DNA from: Membranihabitans marinus
GTDB taxonomy: Bacteria > Bacteroidota > Bacteroidia > Chitinophagales > Saprospiraceae
Assembly (NCBI RefSeq): GCF_019802045.1
Contig: NZ_JAHVHU010000008.1
Span: forward strand, 1 to 64,000
DNA length: 64,000 nt
Direction of reading: 5' to 3'
Position numbers and translations under genes: made by a program. The notes under the pieces were generated by a model. It was not told where the DNA came from. It was given only the letters and a program-made list of their open reading frames with translations, and did not search any database. Below are positions 36,085 to 43,008 of the stretch, piece by piece. The stretch's first letter is position 1, and every line of letters begins with the position of its first letter.

Positions 36085-36205
36085 TTGGTGCACACGGACT
36101 TAAAGTCCGATTATCGGACGGTAGCTCATAGCCAGGGTCGTGAGACCCTGGAATGAGGTATTTACTTGCTTGCAAGTCCCATCAGGGACGACACTTGAGC
36201 CAGAC
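36085..36205. repeat. Cluster of intergenic palindromes (REP-like)
   Basis: The 334-base gap 35888-36221 holds no gene but several short palindromes in a row: CGGACTTAAAGTCCG (36097-36111), CCAGGGTCGTGAGACCCTGG (36132-36151), ACTTGCTTGCAAGT and TCCCATCAGGGA. This layout resembles the repetitive extragenic palindromes of many Bacteroidota genomes. Confidence 0.55.
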
Positions 36206-36221
36206 TTGATGCTTTTTCTAC

Positions 36222-38486
36222 TCAAAACCGGACATTAAATGAAAATAGAAAACTTCTACCCGGCGCATAAATAGGATTTTTACTCCCTCGTACAGACCGA
36301 TTCAAATGTTCATAGTAGCCTTTATTCAGTAGGTTGTTTACGCTCACATTGATGCCTATATTTTGAGTCACAGTGTAGCCCATGTGAAGGTCCAATAAAG
36401 AAAACGAAGGTGTTATTGTTTCTCCAAATTCACTGGATATTCGATCCTGGGCGGATACATAACGGAACTGCACTTCGGGTCTGAATTTTTGTTGGAAGAA
36501 ACTTCCCGCCAGTCGGTATCTTACATCAAACGGAGCGATCTCAGGTAATGGTTCATCCAGCTTTAGGTTCTGCCCATAGGTGTAGGCGAAGGCAATTTGA
36601 TGACTTAGTGACCTGGTCAGGTTCTGTTTCCACCGAATCTCAATACCTGTTTTGAGGGCCTGGTCAATATTCATGTATTTTCTCACTCCTGGACTCATGG
36701 GAAGCCTTGGATTGAGGTCCTTCTGGATCACGGACGAGATATAGTCGGTCATGTAAGCCGCAAAAACATCTACGTTTAGTGCCGATTGAACAGTTTTCCA
36801 CTCATAAGTCAGGTCGACCTGATTGTTTTTCTCCGGTCGGAGCATAGGATTACCAAGCATTTCATACGGATCCTGCCCCACGGGAAAGTAGTTGATAAAC
36901 CGCTCGGTCAGGCTGCCACTCCGACGGGCATGTCCCAGCCACAGTCCCACTGTCATACCATGATCGAAGTAGCGAAGGCCACCCAGCGCTATATTGGGAT
37001 TCAACTGCGTGTTGGTGGTCTGGTCGTAATGTTGTGTAAATTCCTGGTCCGCGTTGGAGAGCATAGCGTGATTGAGATCTACGCGACCTGAAAACACAAA
37101 TCGGTACCGGTCTATAGGAAATTTATACTCTGTAAAAAGGCCTGCTTTGCTAATCTGACTGTTTTGCCAGGCATTATCATAAAGGACTTTACCAGCGTTG
37201 GGCCCCATCAGAAATTCCCGGGTTCGGATGCCACGGGCGTTTTCAATACGGACATCAGCACCGGTGAACCACTTTCCGGAACCGGTATTCCAAATTCCTT
37301 CCATCCTTCCACCATAATTATTCGTCTTGGCATTAGTGGCGGCATTCATCATCCGGGGATTGAGTGGTTTGAGGCCATTGTCCATGAGGTGATCCACGAA
37401 AGAACCGAATAAGGTAGTTGTCCACGATTGAAGGTTACTGTGGACGGGCGTGACTTTGTGCGATGCCTGGAACATCCAGGTGTCGTCGTCCCGAAGGTCC
37501 ATCCCCAATGCCGGGAAATCGGCATCTCGGGCCACATTTTTATTGGCAGATAGTTGCAAGGTCTGGTTGGATGCCAACTTAAAGTTGACTTGTCCACCGA
37601 AGCTGACTCGCTTAAAGTCCGCCTGAACCGTAGAGGCTTGGCCGGTTGTGTAATCATTGCCCTGAGACCAGGATCCGTATAGGTTGGTTTCATATTTTTC
37701 ACCACGCAACCCAACCATCGCCTCGCTGCGGAGCAATTGCCCGTTGGTTTCATATCCGCCGGATAGGCGCCCGAAGGAAGTGGTCGAAGACGCGAATCGG
37801 GGGTCATTAGCCACAAAATTTATGGTTCCGCCAAAACCGGCGCCATAGCGCAGTGCATAAGGTCCCTTCAGGATCTCGATCCGGTCGATCATATTCGGGG
37901 CCATCTGACTGGTCGGCGGATCCATCCGATTGGGACAGGCGGCCGTAGCGCTTTGACTGCCATTCATCACGATGTTCAGTTGATCATATTTGAATCCCCG
38001 CAGGACCGGATCAAATCCATAGTTCCCGCCTTTTCGGATGGTACCGATGGCCGGAGTCTGCGTGAGCAAAGCGCCGGCGTCGTGCGCCATTTTTTCCTGA
38101 AAATCCAGATCCAGGACCTTAGACTCTTCCGTTTTGGGTCGAACCGATATGATGGTGACGGGAAACAAGGATACGGCAGAGCTGCTCCGGTGAAAAACCA
38201 TCGGTGATTCTGCTGAAGCTAATGCATCTGCGGTCAGAATCCATGTGCCATAGCTGATATGGGACAGATGCATATTCTCCTGATCCAGTACCTGGTATGT
38301 AATCTGACCCTCTTCGTCCGATATACCGGATTGATCGCCGTATTGAAAGGTGGCACCGGTGATGGGACTCTCAACGGCCGTATCTCTTAAGATGATCGTT
38401 TTGTTGTCCTGTGCTTGGACAGAGGAAATAATAAAGAAATAAAGTAGGAATAGAATTCCCGTTATTAGAAATCGTAATCGTTTCAT
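36222..38486 (-). CDS. TonB-dependent copper receptor (OprC/NosA-like)
   Basis: An outer membrane receptor that should import copper using TonB energy. The start at 38486 (MKRLRFLITGILFLLYFFII) gives 754 residues with a signal peptide, an N-terminal carboxypeptidase-regulatory-like domain (about 30-110), a plug domain (about 120-235) and a 22-strand barrel ending in FLFSFNVRF. In OprC, copper is held by a CxxxM motif in the plug and an HxM motif in the barrel; both are here as C184-P-N-R-M188 and H366-L-M368, with almost the same spacing. The stretch CPNRMDPPTSQMAPNMID is typical of the family. A Cys-rich small protein gene lies upstream on the same strand. Confidence 0.9.
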   Translation of the reverse strand: MKRLRFLITGILFLLYFFIISSVQAQDNKTIILRDTAVESPITGATFQYGDQSGISDEEGQITYQVLDQENMHLSHISYGTWILTADALASAESPMVFHRSSSAVSLFPVTIISVRPKTEESKVLDLDFQEKMAHDAGALLTQTPAIGTIRKGGNYGFDPVLRGFKYDQLNIVMNGSQSATAACPNRMDPPTSQMAPNMIDRIEILKGPYALRYGAGFGGTINFVANDPRFASSTTSFGRLSGGYETNGQLLRSEAMVGLRGEKYETNLYGSWSQGNDYTTGQASTVQADFKRVSFGGQVNFKLASNQTLQLSANKNVARDADFPALGMDLRDDDTWMFQASHKVTPVHSNLQSWTTTLFGSFVDHLMDNGLKPLNPRMMNAATNAKTNNYGGRMEGIWNTGSGKWFTGADVRIENARGIRTREFLMGPNAGKVLYDNAWQNSQISKAGLFTEYKFPIDRYRFVFSGRVDLNHAMLSNADQEFTQHYDQTTNTQLNPNIALGGLRYFDHGMTVGLWLGHARRSGSLTERFINYFPVGQDPYEMLGNPMLRPEKNNQVDLTYEWKTVQSALNVDVFAAYMTDYISSVIQKDLNPRLPMSPGVRKYMNIDQALKTGIEIRWKQNLTRSLSHQIAFAYTYGQNLKLDEPLPEIAPFDVRYRLAGSFFQQKFRPEVQFRYVSAQDRISSEFGETITPSFSLLDLHMGYTVTQNIGINVSVNNLLNKGYYEHLNRSVRGSKNPIYAPGRSFLFSFNVRF

Positions 38487-38577
38487 TGATTTTAATGTTT
38501 TGTTCGTTATTTGTAAAGCACGTACCAAATTCCAGGACCCTTTGATTGAATTACTACCTAAGACGCTTGCGAAAATT

Positions 38578-38613
38578 GTGGCACTATTCAGTGTAGTGGC
38601 ACTATTCAGTGTA
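38578..38613 (+). repeat. 18-bp tandem repeat upstream of the copper receptor
   Basis: GTGGCACTATTCAGTGTA occurs twice head to tail (38578-38595, 38596-38613), followed by a partial degraded third. It lies in the receptor's upstream region, about 92 bases from its start. Confidence 0.8.
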
Positions 38614-38644
38614 GTGGTGACTATCAGTCGAATTTATGGTAGGT

Positions 38645-38745
38645 CCAGGAATCCCTGGGAGAACGGAGCCCCAGCTCCGTTTATACATGAAAACTCATAT
38701 ATGATTAATTTATGTCAGAGCAGGAGCTCTGACTTCCCGGGGCTA
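38645..38745. repeat. Palindromic repeat with GGAGC...GCTCC core (copy inverted at 40087-40140)
   Basis: On the minus strand, TTTTCATGTATAAACGGAGC is followed by TGGGGCTCCGTTCTCCCAGGG; nearly the same run occurs on the plus strand at 40095-40136. A second palindrome, GTCAGAGCAGGAGCTCTGAC, lies at 38715-38734. Confidence 0.65.
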
Positions 38746-38831
38746 AAACCGGTACCTGATAGCCAGCAGTCATCTCGGTTAAGTTATGATGCTAAACAGT
38801 CTTTCGAATTTGATAATTGTTGCATTCATTG

Positions 38832-38901
38832 AGAAAAAATCGTGCTAATCCAGTACACCGGAATAGCATATTACGTCATTCCCGGCTGGAAATGCACGAT
38901 T
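38832..38901 (-). terminator. Long hairpin terminator after the Cys-rich small gene
   Basis: On the minus strand AATCGTGC (38901-38894) pairs with GCACGATT (38845-38838), with further pairing inside (TCCAG/CTGGA, CCGG/CCGG region), and is followed by TTTTTTCTC. It should stop transcription between the Cys-rich gene and the copper receptor, so the two are probably separate transcripts or attenuated. Confidence 0.6.
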
Positions 38902-38924
38902 AATAAAAAAGAAGATATAGGATG

Positions 38925-39308
38925 TCAACATTTTGGAGGGCGGAACAATCCCTGTGTATAATCCGTGCCCATCCAAGGAGAAGAGTAGGAAGGTAAGTCA
39001 GTACAGCTTAATACTTTTGCAAGGAAATTAGGGGATTCATACCCATTGTAGAAGAGGAAGACCGGACGTTCTTCGGCACCGGGAAACTCTGGATCTTGAG
39101 TTGAAATCGGCTCTTGCTCAGCCAGTCGTTCCATCAGGAAACATTTTCCTTCACAATGCAGGGCTGGTTTGTCTTTGTTGATGCAAAATACATCAGCGAT
39201 GTAATCCTGGTGATATAAAAACCACGCATAGGTACCTATGGTCTGAAAATTCATAATCAGCACCATAAAAATTAAAGCACCCGCCCATACAGACTTTATG
39301 GTTTTCAC
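38925..39308 (-). CDS. Cys-rich small membrane-anchored protein, probably linked to metal handling
   Basis: A 127-residue protein with a membrane helix or uncleaved signal at about 7-30 (VWAGALIFMVLIMNFQTIGTYAWFL in parts: WAGALIFMVLIMNF) and a compact Cys motif, C-x(9)-C-x(3)-C, in FCINKDKPALHCEGKCFLMERL. Further Cys residues occur near the C-terminus (LSCTDL and the final Cys). The 'CxNKDKP..C.GKC' pattern is one I recall from uncharacterised Bacteroidota proteins near metal-transport genes. It precedes the copper-type TonB receptor on the same strand, with a terminator between. A copper-binding or copper-sensing role is inference. Confidence 0.75.
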   Translation of the reverse strand: MKTIKSVWAGALIFMVLIMNFQTIGTYAWFLYHQDYIADVFCINKDKPALHCEGKCFLMERLAEQEPISTQDPEFPGAEERPVFLFYNGYESPNFLAKVLSCTDLPSYSSPWMGTDYTQGLFRPPKC

Positions 39309-39659
39309 CGCTTCAAGTTTGATGAAAAATAATTTCGGATATAAAGGTAATCTATTTTTCAGAAAGACGGAACATTTTTAACCTTTAAAACAGGCCAATC
39401 AAAAGAAATTCGATATTTCGATTTCTGTTTCTCGCAAAGTGTACCTCCCGTTACGAGGTAGGAAGTCCGCACCGGCACAAAGAAATAGAAATTATTAGGA
39501 TATTAAACTTGCAATATCAGATCGTACGGACAAACTTGTCATTTATTTCCATTGAAATAAGAAGAAATCATTTTCAACCTTAACGGCTTGTTGCGTGATT
39601 TTTTAATTTATTTTTTTTTTTAATCGCCCTGACTTTGAATATCGGATTTGGAGCTCCAA
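39309..39659. other. Intergenic stretch between the Cys-rich gene and decayed lipoprotein genes
   Basis: No gene is seen. It includes the inverted repeat ACCTCCCGTTACGAGGT at 39444-39460 and a run of T residues near 39600. The left end should carry the promoter of the Cys-rich gene. Confidence 0.4.
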
Positions 39660-40050
39660 TCAGTCAGGCAGCTCTATACACAGTGCATACCTTTTATCAG
39701 TGGTGTAAAGCAATTTATTCTCCGGATCGATAGCAATGCCATCTCTGTGAGGAAACTGATTTCCATAATTACTTGAATTTCTTCGTTGTGGGGTATAACT
39801 CCAGGTTATTTTAAGACCCTCTGGGTCAAGTGACACCAATCGAGACCCATTGACATAATAAAAAAGCTCATTGTAAGTAACAATACCGGAAGTAGGAATA
39901 GCGATCTGGTTTGTCGTTCCGGTTTCACGTCCTGTCCGCACATCAAGGATACTTGCCCAATTAAACAGTTTTGTGAATGGTGAAATGTATCCATAATAAT
40001 AATAATATTGTGCAACACTATAGATACCACGCTATGTATTTGTTTAGCGC
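39660..40050 (-). pseudogene. C-terminal remnant of a beta-propeller (PQQ-like) protein
   Basis: A minus-strand frame reads IYSVAQYYYYYGYISPF, then LFNWASILDVRTGRETG, SRLVSLDPEGLKITWSYTP and IDPENKLLYTTDKRYALCIELPD before its stop at 39660. The 'LDVRTG'/'LDPEGL' spacing suggests PQQ-like propeller blades. Upstream the frame is closed by TAG after about 37 codons and no start or signal is attached, so this is a broken 3' part. Confidence 0.6.
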
Positions 40051-40086
40051 TGTTAATCCCCTGGGAATTAATTTATAATGTGTGAT

Positions 40087-40140
40087 TTTTATATGATTTT
40101 CATATATGAACGGAGCTGGAGCTCCGTTTTCCCAGGGTCT
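40087..40140. repeat. Palindromic repeat at the break between two lipoprotein gene fragments
   Basis: AACGGAGCTGGAGCTCCGTT is a near-perfect palindrome at 40109-40128, flanked by TTTTCATATATG on the left and TTCCCAGGG on the right. The whole run is repeated in inverted orientation at 38645-38705. Confidence 0.65.
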
Positions 40141-40183
40141 GAGACGCCAAACGGGTACATAGCATGGTCAGTTCCTGCTATAA

Positions 40184-40591
40184 CTAAAACCGATTATAAT
40201 AATAGGTAGCAATGGAGAATATCATCTGATCATCAACGATGTATTTATTTCTGTGGGAAGATGCCGTATATTCTTCTCCTCCATCGGGATGTGGGAAAAG
40301 CCAACTCCATTCAAGATCACCACTAAATCTATTATACCCACGAAATATCTCAGGATTCCCTTTATAAAATCGGTTACAAAAAACCACAATACTATCAGCT
40401 ATTCTAGGTTCCATAGATACAGTCCCATCTAGCTCATCCTCTAAAAGGTTTGTCCATACTATTTTGGATATGTCAAAGGTGTCGCAATCCCAAATACATG
40501 GTGGTTCATGAGGTGGGGGTGTGGGTTTTGAACATGAATTAATCTCAATTAAAACAAAAAACAAAAACAACATATACATAGAGATTCTCAT
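40184..40591 (-). pseudogene. N-terminal part of a lipoprotein with propeller-like sequence, truncated
   Basis: Starting at 40591 (MRISMYMLFLFFVLIEINSC), a lipoprotein signal leads into SKPTPPPHEPPCIWDCDTFD, then RFSGDLEWSWLFPHPDGGEEY and a stop just after MIFSIATYYYNRF. The end FSIATYYYN resembles YSVAQYYYYYGY of the downstream fragment, so the two may be remnants of tandem paralogues, or of one gene disrupted near 40050-40180, where a palindromic repeat now sits. At about 135 residues it is too short for a propeller. Confidence 0.6.
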
Positions 40592-40809
40592 TATTTGGGA
40601 GGGGTTGAACAATATGAACCATAACTACCACCAAACAAATAGTATAATGAATTTTTCGTCATATTATCATTTCTCATTTGCTGATGATTAGAGCCTGTAA
40701 ATTTCACCTTTGTCGCACCTGCGAAAGCTTTAGCGGATTCCTCTACTACAACTCCATCAGATGCATGATTGATCGTTTTTAATCCATAAAGTGGGTAACA
40801 TTCTTCATG
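40591..40809 (-). pseudogene. C-terminal remnant, possibly of an alpha/beta-hydrolase
   Basis: A minus-strand frame reads HEECYPLYGLKTINHASDG, VVVEESAKAFAGATKVKFTG, SNHQQMRNDNMTKNSLYYLF and ends STPPK at 40591. The SDGVVVEESAK...GSNHQQMRND pattern resembles the catalytic-His end of lipase/esterase-like hydrolases. Upstream it is closed by TAA. Its stop TAA overlaps the ATG of the next lipoprotein fragment (TAATG), as in a translationally coupled operon, which suggests both were once one operon. Confidence 0.5.
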
Positions 40810-40820
40810 TTAAGTTGCGC

Positions 40821-41390
40821 CCAATTGAAGAGTGATACATCAGAAAACCCAATAATATCAAAAATTTGGGGTGTTTAAAAAAGTTAGACTTTTGGGGTGA
40901 AAAGTATAATAAGCTTTTCATGGTTAAAAAATAAGTTATGCAATCATACCATAACTTTTGAGGTGGTTAGATGTATTCTAGAAATAGAATAAAAGCGATA
41001 TGATAAACGTAGTAGATTGTAAAAATAAGGAATTTTATATAAAAGATTCGATAATCCGGAATATTAACATTTGAGGTTAAATGTTCTTGTCAACTTTTTC
41101 TGTTTTTCCGTGATCAACTCTTCAGGTAGAGCGAAGTGCTCTGAATGGGGGAGACCTTGTGAGATAAAAGGAACTCCTGTTTCTTATAGTAGAATAATTC
41201 TTTGGGTTGAGTTGTGTGGAAAGCCATCTAAACTTTCTCACTGTATTTCCGGCCCTGTATTTGTCGGAATTATAATGGGTGACCAATAAATACCAGAAGG
41301 ATCTCTTGTGAAGCAGGTTATTTGTATAGGCCAGACACTTTTTAAAGTCAACCCAGTGACCTAAAACCTAAAAGCGAAGCGACCTATGAC
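40821..41390. other. Gene-free AT-rich stretch
   Basis: No gene or RNA is supported; a 72-codon frame at 41071 looks random. At its right end, next to the thioredoxin stop, the minus strand carries repeated TAGGTC units (41360-41393). Confidence 0.4.
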
Positions 41391-41708
41391 CTAGCTACTT
41401 ATTGCTTCCACCTGATTCTTCAACGTCTCCAAAGACTGGACGCCGCTCGCGGACCATTTGAGCTCACCCTTCTGATAAAGATGGACCGTAGGTACACCGC
41501 GGATGCCCATTTCATTGGCAAAGGCTTCGTTTTTATCGATATCGATTTTGACGATCCGGACTTTATCCTTCATTTCATCTTTGAACTGCTGAAGGATGGG
41601 CATAAACGCTTTGCACGGACCACACCACGTGGCAGTGAAATCCACTAATACCGGGATGTCCCCGTTGATCAGATTCTGAAAAGGTAGTTTTGACATTTTT
41701 GTCTTCAT
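41391..41708 (-). CDS. trx: Thioredoxin
   Basis: A cytoplasmic disulfide reductase of 105 residues, with the active site WCGPC in FTATWCGPCKAFMPIL (about residues 28-32 of the site), the cis-Pro in GVPTVHLYQKGE, and no signal peptide. The start at 41708 (MKTKMSKLPF) or 41696 (MSKLPF) cannot be decided. It diverges from the FKBP gene, whose promoter box lies at 41718-41725. Repeats of TAGGTC begin at its stop codon. Confidence 0.92.
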   Translation of the reverse strand: MKTKMSKLPFQNLINGDIPVLVDFTATWCGPCKAFMPILQQFKDEMKDKVRIVKIDIDKNEAFANEMGIRGVPTVHLYQKGELKWSASGVQSLETLKNQVEAISS

Positions 41709-41717
41709 TTAATTTTC

Positions 41718-41725
41718 TAAATTTG
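41718..41725 (+). promoter_or_regulatory. -7 promoter element for the FKBP gene
   Basis: TAAATTTG matches TAnnTTTG. TTTG at 41698-41701 lies 16 bases upstream, slightly short of the usual spacing. Transcription would start near 41732, supporting a CDS start at 41766 rather than 41733. Confidence 0.5.
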
Positions 41726-41765
41726 AAGTCAGATGATTTATGATATAACCAACCGACTAACTCTT

Positions 41766-42311
41766 ATGAAATATACAACGTCCTTTTTCCTGATTAGTTT
41801 AATCTTGCTGTGCTCATGTAACTCAGATCACAAAGGTGCAGCTTCGTCCGAGCATCCCGAAATGGATGAAACGGAACTGACCCGGGTCACGATGTTGATT
41901 GATCCGGCTCCGGAGACCTATCAGGAAGACCAGGTGAACCGATTGCTCCAGTACGCCCTGGACCACAATCTGCCTGTTCATAAAACCGAATCGGGTTTAC
42001 TCTATTGGATTCAGAAGCCTGGGAATGATCAAAGAGCTCAAAAAGAAGACAAGATCCTGGTCCGATACAAGGGCAATCTGCTCGATGGAACGGTGTTTGA
42101 TCAATCCCCCGCCTCCGGTGAACCGGTTGAATTTAATCTCTCTGACATGATCCCGGCCTGGCAGGAGGCCCTCAAGCTGATCGGTGAGGATGGGAAGATG
42201 ACCATCCTCACGCATTCCGATCTGGCATATCGAGGCCAGCGGATCGGGAATGTGATCGCACCGTATTCGCCGTTGATTTTTGAGGTGGAGTTGATTGCAG
42301 TCGTTCGCTAG
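41766..42311 (+). CDS. FKBP-type peptidyl-prolyl isomerase lipoprotein
   Basis: A 181-residue lipoprotein whose start at 41766 (MKYTTSFFLISLILLCSC) ends in a lipobox with Cys; the longer frame from 41733 would begin at the predicted transcript's first base. Residues about 75-181 are one FKBP domain: ILVRYKGNLLDGTVFDQS, VEFNLSDMIPAWQEALKLI, GKMTILTHSDLAYRGQRIG, and PYSPLIFEVELIAV. It should catalyse prolyl isomerisation in the periplasm. It diverges from the thioredoxin gene. Confidence 0.9.
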   Translation: MKYTTSFFLISLILLCSCNSDHKGAASSEHPEMDETELTRVTMLIDPAPETYQEDQVNRLLQYALDHNLPVHKTESGLLYWIQKPGNDQRAQKEDKILVRYKGNLLDGTVFDQSPASGEPVEFNLSDMIPAWQEALKLIGEDGKMTILTHSDLAYRGQRIGNVIAPYSPLIFEVELIAVVR

Positions 42312-42490
42312 TGTATCAGGAGCCAGGTCTCATGCCGATCCAGCGGTATACTATCCTCTTCACCAGGTCTGGCGGCAAGTTTCTGACAACAGGGACGGTG
42401 GATTTCAGTTGTAAAAACCAAAAGCACAGTTTAGCTTCCAAAGCATAGCGTCCCAAAACGAAGTGTTCCAAAGCGTAGCGTCCCAAATTC

Positions 42491-42844
42491 CTAGTCCTCT
42501 TTCTTTAACTCATCAAACAGCTCATTGAGCCGGGACATTTCATCCAGGGTGTCATCCAGGAAAAAATCAATTTCCGGTATTCTACGAACGTGCTTTCGAA
42601 TGCGCGTTCCCAGTCCATTTTTCAATCGGGACTTTTCCTGGTTCAGTTCCTGGATCACCATGGCTTTGTCATCCCGGTTGTACACACTAAGGTATATCTT
42701 GGCATATTTCAGATCCGGACTCATGAGCACTCTGGTCACGGTGACGAGGGCATTTTTATAGATGTAAGAACCTTCTTCCTGCAATACCAGGCTAAAATTT
42801 CGCTTGATCAATTCACCAACCTGACTTTGTCTTTTGTTTTGCAT
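42491..42844 (-). CDS. rbfA: Ribosome-binding factor A
   Basis: A 30S maturation factor. The start at 42844 (MQNKRQSQVGELIKRNFSLV) gives 117 residues with the KH-like fold: LIKRNFSLVLQEEGS, VTVTRVLMSPDLKYAKIYLSV, KSRLKNGLGTRIRKHVRRIPEIDFFLDDTLDE (in parts). The 14 residues encoded upstream are not conserved in type. It diverges from recG across 165 bases that carry promoter boxes for both. Repeats containing TTTGGGACGCTA follow its stop codon. Confidence 0.93.
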   Translation of the reverse strand: MQNKRQSQVGELIKRNFSLVLQEEGSYIYKNALVTVTRVLMSPDLKYAKIYLSVYNRDDKAMVIQELNQEKSRLKNGLGTRIRKHVRRIPEIDFFLDDTLDEMSRLNELFDELKKED

Positions 42845-42939
42845 GATAACGTGGTTTTTGTGTGATAAAAAAGATTCTACCTGCAACCATAGCAGAAAGG
42901 TATTTCCCTCATCCGTTCGTGATGGGTCTGCATAACAAA

Positions 42940-42947
42940 CAAAGATA
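42940..42947 (-). promoter_or_regulatory. -7 promoter element for rbfA
   Basis: Plus-strand CAAAGATA reads TATCTTTG on the minus strand, an exact TAnnTTTG match about 96 bases upstream of the rbfA start. No -33 box was identified. Confidence 0.45.
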
Positions 42948-43008
42948 CAATTCGATTATTGTTTTAAAGAATTAGTATTTTAGCCATTTTAGAAAAAATG
43001 CCCTGCCA

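Noticed and set aside
39806-40030. 74-codon minus-strand frame
   Set aside because: Alternative frame of the propeller-like remnant, whose own frame reads as protein.
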